Positions 1 through 5,058 of a DNA stretch of 6,001 nt are shown in pieces. The stretch comes from Synechococcaceae bacterium WB8_1B_136 (GTDB lineage: Bacteria > Cyanobacteriota > Cyanobacteriia > PCC-6307 > Cyanobiaceae). The first letter of the stretch is position 1, and each line of letters starts with the position of its first letter. A program made the position numbers and the translations under genes. Below the pieces are notes generated by a model. It saw only the letters and a list, made by a program, of their open reading frames with translations, did no database searches and had not been told where the DNA came from. The stretch is taken from NCBI GenBank assembly GCA_010029175.1, contig RGNC01000131.1:1-6001 (forward strand). The letters run 5' to 3'.

Positions 1-1
1 C

Positions 2-2086
2 ACCGGCATCGAGGAAGACCGCGAGAACGGCCTGGCCACGGTGGAGGCGATCCGGATGATCCGCGAGAACCTGCCCGGAGTGCACGTGGTGCTCGGCGTG
101 AGCAACGTCAGCTTCGGCCTGTCGCCGGCAGCCCGGATCGTGCTCAATTCCGTGTTCCTGCACGACTGCTGCCAGGCGGGCATGGATGCGGCGATCGTGA
201 GCCCGGCCAAGATCCTGCCGCTGGCCAAGATCAGCGAGGAACACCAGCAGGTGTGCCGCGATCTGATCCACGACCGTCGCCGCTTCGAGAACGGCGTGTG
301 CGTCTACGACCCGCTCACCGAGCTCACCAAGTTGTTCGAAGGGGTCAGCGCCAAGGAGGCCCGTGCCTCCGGCCCCCAGCTCTCCGATTTGCCGATCGAG
401 GAGCGCCTCAAGCAGCACATCATTGATGGTGAGCGCATCGGCCTGGAGGATGCGTTGAAGATCGGCCTGGAGCACTATCAGCCCCTGGAGATCATCAACA
501 CCTTCCTGCTCGATGGCATGAAGGTGGTGGGCGAGCTGTTCGGCTCCGGCCAGATGCAGCTGCCCTTCGTGCTGCAGAGCGCGGAAACGATGAAGTCGGC
601 GGTGGCCTTCCTGGAGCCGCTGATGGACAAGCTGGAGGGCGCGGAGGCCGGCCAGCGCTCCGGCAAGGCCAGGTTCCTAATCGCCACGGTCAAGGGCGAT
701 GTGCACGACATCGGCAAGAACCTGGTCGACATCATCCTCACCAACAACGGCTACGAGGTGATCAACCTCGGCATCAAGCAGCCGGTGGAGGCGATCATCG
801 AGGCCCAGCGCCAGCACAACGCCGACTGCATCGCCATGAGCGGCCTGCTGGTGAAATCCACCGCCTTCATGAAGGACAACCTCGAGGCCTTCAATGACGC
901 TGGCATCAGCGTGCCGGTGATCCTCGGCGGCGCTGCCCTCACACCGCGGTTCGTGAACAAGGACTGCCGCGAGGTGTACCGCGGGCAGGTGATCTACGGC
1001 CGCGATGCCTTCGCCGATCTGCGTTTCATGGACGCCTACGTGGCCGCCAGGGACGCCGGCCAATGGGACAACCAGGCTGGCTTCCTTGGCGGTGCTCCCG
1101 AGGGCCTCGGGCTCGATGCCGCTGCGGGCCCCGACACTGCCGGCGAACCCGTCACCGCTGCCCCCGCAGCTGCTGAGACCACGGCGGCTTCAACCACCCC
1201 CAACGACCACCGCTCCGAGGCCGTGCCCGAGGAGCCGGCCCTGCAGCCGCCGTTCTGGGGCAGCCACGTGCTCACGGAGGCTGAAATCCCCCTTGAGGAG
1301 GTGTTCGCCTACCTCGACCGCAATGCCCTGTTCGCCGGCCAGTGGCAGCTGCGCAAGGCCCAGGGCCAATCCCGCGAGGACTACGAGGCGATGCTGGCCG
1401 AGAAAGCCGAGCCTGTGCTGCAGCAGTGGATGGAGCGCTGCATGGCGGAGCAGCTGCTAACGCCACGGGTGGCCTACGGCTACTACCCCTGCGGCCGCGA
1501 GGGCAACAGCCTGGTGGTCTTCGATCCCGCCAACCTGCAGGCCGGCGATGCGCCGAGCAAGGGCAGCCGCGAGCTGGGCCGCTTCGCCCTTCCCCGCCAG
1601 CGCTCCGGCAACCGCTATTGCATCGCCGACTTCTACCGCGATGCCAGCACCGACGGTGAGGGCCGCCTCCAGCCCACGGACGTGCTGCCGATGCAGGCCG
1701 TCACCATGGGGGAGCGCGCCACCGCCTTCGCCCGGGAGTTGTTCCAGGGCGACCGGTACAGCGACTACCTCTACTTCCACGGCCTGGGGGTGCAGATGGC
1801 CGAGGCCCTGGCCGAGTGGGTGCACGCCCGCATCCGCCGCGACCTGGGCTTTGCCGATCCGGTAGGCATGCCCCTGCGGGATGTGCTGGCCCAGCGCTAC
1901 CGCGGCAGCCGCTATTCCTTTGGCTACCCCGCCTGCCCCAATGTGGCCGACTCCCGCCAGCAGCTCGCCTGGCTCGCGGCCGACCGCATCGGCCTCTCGA
2001 TGGATGACAGCGACCAGCTGGAACCCGAGCAGAGCACCACGGCCCTGGTGGCCCTGCACAGCCAGGCCCGCTACTTCTCCGCCTGA
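2..2086 (+). CDS. metH: Methionine synthase, cobalamin-dependent (C-terminal part, 5' truncated)
   Basis: Transfers a methyl group from 5-methyltetrahydrofolate to homocysteine through enzyme-bound cobalamin, giving methionine in the cytoplasm. The frame is open from base 2, so the GTG at 41 is an internal valine codon and the true start lies outside the window. About 694 residues are visible. Residues 1-75 carry the end of the pterin-binding domain (GVSNVSFGLSPAAR, then LNSVFLHD). Residues about 130-215 are the helical cobalamin cap domain. The B12-binding domain contains DVHDIGKNLV, with the cobalt-ligating His at residue 235 (codon 704-706), followed by SGLLVKST and GGAALTPRF. An Ala/Thr/Pro-rich linker (about 363-417) leads to the S-adenosylmethionine-binding reactivation domain, with RVAYGYYPC, HGLGVQMAEALAEWVH and the RxxxGYP motif RYSFGYPACP starting at residue 637. 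It ends YFSA and then TGA. The homocysteine-binding domain is not visible. The family call is secure. Confidence 0.97.
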   Translation, partial: TGIEEDRENGLATVEAIRMIRENLPGVHVVLGVSNVSFGLSPAARIVLNSVFLHDCCQAGMDAAIVSPAKILPLAKISEEHQQVCRDLIHDRRRFENGVCVYDPLTELTKLFEGVSAKEARASGPQLSDLPIEERLKQHIIDGERIGLEDALKIGLEHYQPLEIINTFLLDGMKVVGELFGSGQMQLPFVLQSAETMKSAVAFLEPLMDKLEGAEAGQRSGKARFLIATVKGDVHDIGKNLVDIILTNNGYEVINLGIKQPVEAIIEAQRQHNADCIAMSGLLVKSTAFMKDNLEAFNDAGISVPVILGGAALTPRFVNKDCREVYRGQVIYGRDAFADLRFMDAYVAARDAGQWDNQAGFLGGAPEGLGLDAAAGPDTAGEPVTAAPAAAETTAASTTPNDHRSEAVPEEPALQPPFWGSHVLTEAEIPLEEVFAYLDRNALFAGQWQLRKAQGQSREDYEAMLAEKAEPVLQQWMERCMAEQLLTPRVAYGYYPCGREGNSLVVFDPANLQAGDAPSKGSRELGRFALPRQRSGNRYCIADFYRDASTDGEGRLQPTDVLPMQAVTMGERATAFARELFQGDRYSDYLYFHGLGVQMAEALAEWVHARIRRDLGFADPVGMPLRDVLAQRYRGSRYSFGYPACPNVADSRQQLAWLAADRIGLSMDDSDQLEPEQSTTALVALHSQARYFSA

Positions 2087-2116
2087 TTAGGCTCAGCCAG
2101 CCACTGCTGATCCCCC

Positions 2117-2389
2117 ATGGCCATTGCCGGACCCGGAGGCGTTGACGACGCCATTGCCGCAGGCGTCGACCTCGACGGCAGCCCCATCCCGGCCGAGATG
2201 CTCGCCCTCTACAACGAGGTGATGGAGCTGGAGAGCAAGCGGGCCCGCAGCGGGGTGAAGAAATCCATGCGCAACCGGGTGGTCAAAACCGGCGCCAAGC
2301 ACTTTGATCAGGCCACCCTGGATGCCCGGCTCCGAGCGGCGGGGTGGGATGGCCTCAAGGACAAGGAAATCGCCTTCTTCTACGGCTGA
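2117..2389 (+). CDS. Conserved hypothetical protein, 90 aa, cyanobacterial type
   Basis: Function unknown. The protein has an acidic, Gly/Ala-rich N-terminus (residues 1-25), a central segment rich in Lys and Arg (about 35-62, including KRARSGVKKSMRNRVVK), and a C-terminus ending in GLKDKEIAFFYG. The even mix of charged and hydrophobic residues in the last 65 residues looks like a folded domain rather than a chance frame. I recall similar short proteins in marine and freshwater picocyanobacteria, but cannot name a family. The basic middle could fit nucleic-acid contact, which is speculation. There is no signal peptide or membrane segment. ATG 2117 is the only sensible start, and I see no clear Shine-Dalgarno sequence before it. 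It begins 30 bp after metH on the same strand, so co-transcription with metH is likely. A GC-rich hairpin lies 6 bp after its stop codon. Confidence 0.8.
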   Translation: MAIAGPGGVDDAIAAGVDLDGSPIPAEMLALYNEVMELESKRARSGVKKSMRNRVVKTGAKHFDQATLDARLRAAGWDGLKDKEIAFFYG

Positions 2390-2395
2390 TGGGCC

Positions 2396-2422
2396 GAGGG
2401 GGCCCAGGCCAGGGGCCCCCTC
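2396..2422. terminator. GC-rich hairpin between convergent genes, probable bidirectional terminator
   Basis: The arms GAGGGGGCCC (2396-2405) and GGGCCCCCTC (2413-2422) are perfect 10-bp inverted repeats around a 7-base loop. The hairpin starts 6 bp after the stop of the plus-strand 90-aa gene. Its right arm includes part of the TGA stop of the minus-strand acidic-protein gene (2421-2423). It therefore sits where transcription from both sides should end. Neither strand has a U-run after the stem, so it is not a textbook intrinsic terminator. It could instead act as an RNA 3'-end stabiliser or a barrier to convergent transcription. Confidence 0.6.
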
Positions 2423-2648
2423 AGCTGCACATGCTTTCGAGGGTTTCGATCACCTCTTGCTGAAACTCCTCCAGGTCGGTGGAGTCGCTGAGGTCGATGC
2501 CCTCGCCCGCGGCGTTCTGGGTGAGCTCCTGGAAGTGGAAGGCCCCCTCGCCATTGGCCAGAAATTCGATGGCGGAGCTTTCACCGCTCTCCTTGAAGGC
2601 GTCGCACAGGGCCATGAAGGCGGCGTCTTCGGTGAAGTCCCAGCTCAT
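2421..2648 (-). CDS. Small acidic conserved hypothetical protein, 75 aa
   Basis: Function unknown. The protein is strongly acidic: 18 Asp/Glu, one Lys and no Arg in 75 residues. It starts MSWDFTEDAAF and ends in an acidic, helix-prone stretch (about residues 50-75, with STDLEEF and EVIETLESMCS). Two cysteines are present, at residue 15 and near the C-terminus. There is no signal peptide or membrane segment. The composition is unlike the Arg/Ala/Pro-rich products of antisense shadow frames in GC-rich DNA, and no plus-strand gene covers this interval, so I take it as real. ATG at 2646-2648 is the likely start, without a clear Shine-Dalgarno sequence. It converges on the metH-side operon, and its stop lies inside the shared hairpin. 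It is divergent from the DUF2237 gene. The acidity could fit a protein-interaction or inhibitor role, which is a guess. Confidence 0.7.
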   Translation of the reverse strand: MSWDFTEDAAFMALCDAFKESGESSAIEFLANGEGAFHFQELTQNAAGEGIDLSDSTDLEEFQQEVIETLESMCS

Positions 2649-2665
2649 GTAGGGGGGTCTGCTGA

Positions 2666-3193
2666 ATGACCTTTAACGCCTGCCCCCCCGATGCCGTCAA
2701 CCTCCCGGAGACTTTTTGTGCCACTCCTTCGCCAGACTCCCCTGCAGCGGTAGGCCCCACCGCCACCCTTCCACAACCCCAGAGCGCAGTCCCCTTGGCC
2801 GATCCCCATGCTGCTGCCGCCTCCGCCGAGGCCCTGAACGTGCTCGGCGAGCCGCTTGCCCTCTGTGGCTGTTCACCGATGACGGGCTGGTTCCGCGATG
2901 GCCTGTGCCGCACCAACAGCGCCGATGTGGGTCGTCACACGGTGTGTTGTGTGATGGATGAACGCTTCCTCAGCTACACCAAGGCCCAGGGCAACGACCT
3001 GAGCACCCCCCGGCCCGAGTTTCAATTCCCCGGACTGAAACCAGGTGACCACTGGTGTGTCTGCGCCAGCCGCTGGCTGGAGGCCCACGACGACGGCATG
3101 GCCCCGCCCGTGCTGCTGGAGGCCTGTGAACAGAGCACCCTGGCGGTGATTCCCCTGGCGGTGCTGCAGAGCCACGCCTGGCGTGGCGGATGA
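2666..3193 (+). CDS. DUF2237 family protein
   Basis: Belongs to a widespread family of small cytoplasmic proteins of unknown function. From the first ATG the protein has 175 residues. Residues 1-55 are Ala/Pro-rich low complexity. The family domain runs from about residue 57 to 172: LNVLGEPLALCGCSP, TGWFRDGLC, HTVCCVM, GNDLSTPRPEF, FPGLKPGDHWCVCASRW (about 121-137), APPVLLEA and a final LQSHAW. Conserved Cys and His residues (Cys67, Cys69, Cys81, His91, Cys94, Cys131, Cys133) could bind a metal or be redox-active; this is inferred from their spacing. The family domain is usually about 120-130 residues, so translation may really begin at TTG 2795 (about 132 residues). ATG 2666 lies only 17 bp from the divergent gene, with a G-tract (2652-2657) as its only Shine-Dalgarno-like sequence. 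The stop lies 7 bp before the gpsA ATG, so it probably heads the gpsA-phzF-spoIID transcription unit. Confidence 0.85.
   Translation: MTFNACPPDAVNLPETFCATPSPDSPAAVGPTATLPQPQSAVPLADPHAAAASAEALNVLGEPLALCGCSPMTGWFRDGLCRTNSADVGRHTVCCVMDERFLSYTKAQGNDLSTPRPEFQFPGLKPGDHWCVCASRWLEAHDDGMAPPVLLEACEQSTLAVIPLAVLQSHAWRGG
2671..2700 (-). promoter_or_regulatory. Candidate sigma-70-type promoter for the small acidic-protein gene
   Basis: On the minus strand, TTGACG (2695-2700) matches the -35 consensus at five of six positions. It is followed after 18 bp by TTAAAG (2671-2676), a weak -10 with three of six matches. Transcription would start near 2664, leaving a leader of about 16 nt before the ATG at 2648. 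The AT-containing element stands out in very GC-rich surroundings. This is a pattern match only. It overlaps the doubtful 5' end of the DUF2237 reading frame. Confidence 0.35.
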
Positions 3194-3200
3194 TGGCGCC

Positions 3201-4127
3201 ATGGCTCTGCGGATCGGCGTACTGGGACTGGGGGCATGGGGCAGCACCCTGGCCGGCCTGCTGAGGGCCCAGGGCCATGCCGTGAGCGGCTGGAGCCGCC
3301 GCGAGGGGGGTGATCCCGCTGATCTGCTAGCTGACCAGGACGTGGTGCTGGTGGCGGTGTCCATGGCCGGTGTGGCGGGTCTGGCTGAACGCCTCGCCCC
3401 GATCTGGCCAGGGCAGCTGCCGCTGGTGAGCTGCAGCAAGGGCATCGACGTGACCCAGCGCTGCACCCCATCGCAGCTCTGGCGGCGCCACAACCCTGAA
3501 ATCCCCCTGCTGGTGCTCAGTGGTCCGAATCTGGCCTCGGAACTGGCGGCTGGACTTCCAGCCGCCAGCGTGCTGGCCGCAGCCGATGGGGATCTGGCCC
3601 GCTCCCTGCAGCATGCGCTCAGCTCCGATCGATTGCGGCTGTACACCAATGCCGATCCGATCGGCACGGAGGTGGCCGGTGCCCTCAAGAACGTGATGGC
3701 CATCGCCGCGGGCGTGTGCGATGGCCTTGGTCTGGGGGCCAATGCCAAGGGGTCGCTGCTCTGCCGCGCCCTGGTGGAAATGGGGGTGGTGATCCGGGGA
3801 TTCGGGGGAGATCCCACCAGCCTCTACGGCCTGGCGGGCCTGGGCGACCTGCTGGCCACGGCCAACAGCAACCTCAGCCGCAACTACCGCTTCGGCCTGG
3901 CCCTTGCAGAAGGGCTGACGGCAGCGCAGGCCCTCAGCCGCGTGGGGGCCACCGTGGAAGGGATGCCCACCGCCGCAGCGGTGATGCAGATGGCCGGGGA
4001 ACAGCACTGGCATCTGCCCATCAGTGCAGAGATCCACCACCTGGTGCAGGGTCGGGTGACCCCACGGCAGGCTGTGCGCCGGCTGATGGAGCGCGACTTG
4101 AAGGAGGAGGACCTTTCATGGCGGTGA
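3201..4127 (+). CDS. gpsA: Glycerol-3-phosphate dehydrogenase [NAD(P)+]
   Basis: Soluble cytoplasmic enzyme that reduces dihydroxyacetone phosphate to sn-glycerol 3-phosphate, the backbone for membrane glycerolipids. From ATG 3201 the protein has 308 residues. It shows the dinucleotide-binding GLGAWGS motif at 9-15, VSCSKGID with Lys80, LSGPNLASE at 106-114, and GALKNVMAIAAG with the catalytic lysine at 163. These are followed by GLGLGANAKGSL, GLAGLGDLLATANSNLSRNYRFG and VEGMPTAAAV in the C-terminal helical domain. It is somewhat shorter than the E. coli enzyme (about 339) but lacks no core motif. An in-frame GTG at 3183 would add six residues (VADDGA) and overlap the DUF2237 gene by 11 bp. 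I prefer the ATG because the family normally starts two to five residues before the first beta strand. Its 3' end overlaps the next gene by 10 bp, which implies coupled translation. Confidence 0.96.
   Translation: MALRIGVLGLGAWGSTLAGLLRAQGHAVSGWSRREGGDPADLLADQDVVLVAVSMAGVAGLAERLAPIWPGQLPLVSCSKGIDVTQRCTPSQLWRRHNPEIPLLVLSGPNLASELAAGLPAASVLAAADGDLARSLQHALSSDRLRLYTNADPIGTEVAGALKNVMAIAAGVCDGLGLGANAKGSLLCRALVEMGVVIRGFGGDPTSLYGLAGLGDLLATANSNLSRNYRFGLALAEGLTAAQALSRVGATVEGMPTAAAVMQMAGEQHWHLPISAEIHHLVQGRVTPRQAVRRLMERDLKEEDLSWR
4101..4110 (+). promoter_or_regulatory. Strong Shine-Dalgarno sequence for the PhzF-family gene
   Basis: AAGGAGGAGG lies inside the last codons of gpsA, ending 7 bases before ATG 4118. 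It is the only strong ribosome-binding site seen at any gene start in this window. It fixes the PhzF start at 4118, even though the frame is open upstream to 3716, and indicates translation coupled to gpsA. Confidence 0.85.
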
Positions 4128-5047
4128 GCAGCCCCCAGCTTCCAGCCGTGCTGGTGGAGGCCTTCGGCGCGGGGCCCCTGCAGGGCAATGGCGCGGCCGT
4201 GGTGCTGCTGAATGCCCCTGCGGCAGACCCGTGGATGCAGGCCCTGGCCGCCAGCTTCAAGCAATCGGAAACGGCCTTTCTGCTGCAGCTTGGCGATGGC
4301 GCCTGGGCTCTGCGCTGGTTCACCCCCAGCTGTGAGGTGCCCCTCTGCGGCCATGCCACCCTGGCCGCCACCCTGGCCCTGGGCCACTGGGGCCGGCTGC
4401 AGGCCGGTCAGACCGTGACCCTCCGCACCCGCAGCGGTGGCCTGGCGGTCTGCTTGCTGGGCAATGAACACAGCGATACCACAGGGGCAAGCCTGGTGCT
4501 GCCAAGCGGTGCGCTCACCGCCATGGAGGCCCCCGGCTATCTCGAGCAGCTGTTGGGTTGCCAGCTGGAGGGCTACTGGCGCTCTGGTCTTGGTTACAGG
4601 GTGGCCCTGCTGCCGGGTGCTGTGCCGCTGGCATCCGTGGGGATGCTGGCGCCGGAGCTGCAGCAGGACGACCGCCAGGGGCTGGTGCTGATGCAGCGCT
4701 GGAGCGATGCAAACCCTGCTCAACCGACTGGCCATGGGGAGGTACGGGTGCTGGGCTGCAGCCCGAATTACCAGCTGCGTTTCTTCGCACCGGGCCTGGG
4801 GATCGATGAAGACCCCGTCACCGGATCCGCCCACGCCCTGGTCGCGCCGTGGTGGATGCGAGAGCTGGACCTCCCCAGGGTGGTTGGCTGGCAGCCCTCG
4901 AGCCGCCGTGGTGGAATGATCTGCGATTCTCCGGCGCCCGGCTCTGTGCGGCTGACCGGTACTGGCCATCTCCTATGGGACGGGCACCTCAACGCTGGTG
5001 GCATGGAGCTGGATCCGCAGTCCTGGCACGCCTTGGCAGCCTGCTGA
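4118..5047 (+). CDS. PhzF family protein (phenazine biosynthesis-like isomerase/epimerase fold)
   Basis: A 309-residue protein of the PhzF superfamily, which shares the diaminopimelate-epimerase fold and acts on small molecules by acid-base chemistry. The substrate here is unknown, and nothing nearby suggests phenazine synthesis. It shows GNGAAVV at 23-29, KQSETAFLL with the presumed catalytic Glu51, FTPSCEVPLCGHATLAA with the CGHAT signature at 77-81, and EDPVTGSAH with Asp232 in the C-terminal half. Length fits the family (about 260-310). The first motif is usually GNPAAVV; here Pro is replaced by Gly. The start is fixed by a strong Shine-Dalgarno sequence, and the gene overlaps gpsA by 10 bp. 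No signal peptide is present, so the protein is likely cytoplasmic. A specific gene name is not justified. Confidence 0.92.
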   Translation: MAVSSPQLPAVLVEAFGAGPLQGNGAAVVLLNAPAADPWMQALAASFKQSETAFLLQLGDGAWALRWFTPSCEVPLCGHATLAATLALGHWGRLQAGQTVTLRTRSGGLAVCLLGNEHSDTTGASLVLPSGALTAMEAPGYLEQLLGCQLEGYWRSGLGYRVALLPGAVPLASVGMLAPELQQDDRQGLVLMQRWSDANPAQPTGHGEVRVLGCSPNYQLRFFAPGLGIDEDPVTGSAHALVAPWWMRELDLPRVVGWQPSSRRGGMICDSPAPGSVRLTGTGHLLWDGHLNAGGMELDPQSWHALAAC

Positions 5048-5058
5048 GACGGCGACGG

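Noticed and set aside
1005..1460. 151-codon plus-strand frame inside metH
   Set aside because: Pro/Arg/Ser-rich product in a second frame of an intact metH reading frame.
2696..2795. Plus-strand promoter for the DUF2237 gene
   Set aside because: An AT-containing patch near 2712-2718 (TTTTTGT) stands out, but I could not find a credible -35/-10 pair with normal spacing.
2873..3817. 314-codon open frame on the minus strand
   Set aside because: Antisense to the DUF2237 gene and gpsA; Ser/Arg/Pro-rich composition typical of a shadow frame.
3716..4117. Upstream extension of the PhzF reading frame within gpsA
   Set aside because: The frame is open here, but the product is Gly/Arg/Pro-rich and overlaps gpsA. 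A strong Shine-Dalgarno sequence and the family start point to ATG 4118.
3884..4969. 361-codon open frame on the minus strand
   Set aside because: Antisense to gpsA and the PhzF gene; Arg/Gln/His-rich composition without motifs.
4975..5058. Possible earlier ATG start for the SpoIID-domain protein
   Set aside because: In frame and would supply a basic n-region, but it needs a 73-bp overlap with the PhzF gene. Not fully excluded; kept as an alternative.
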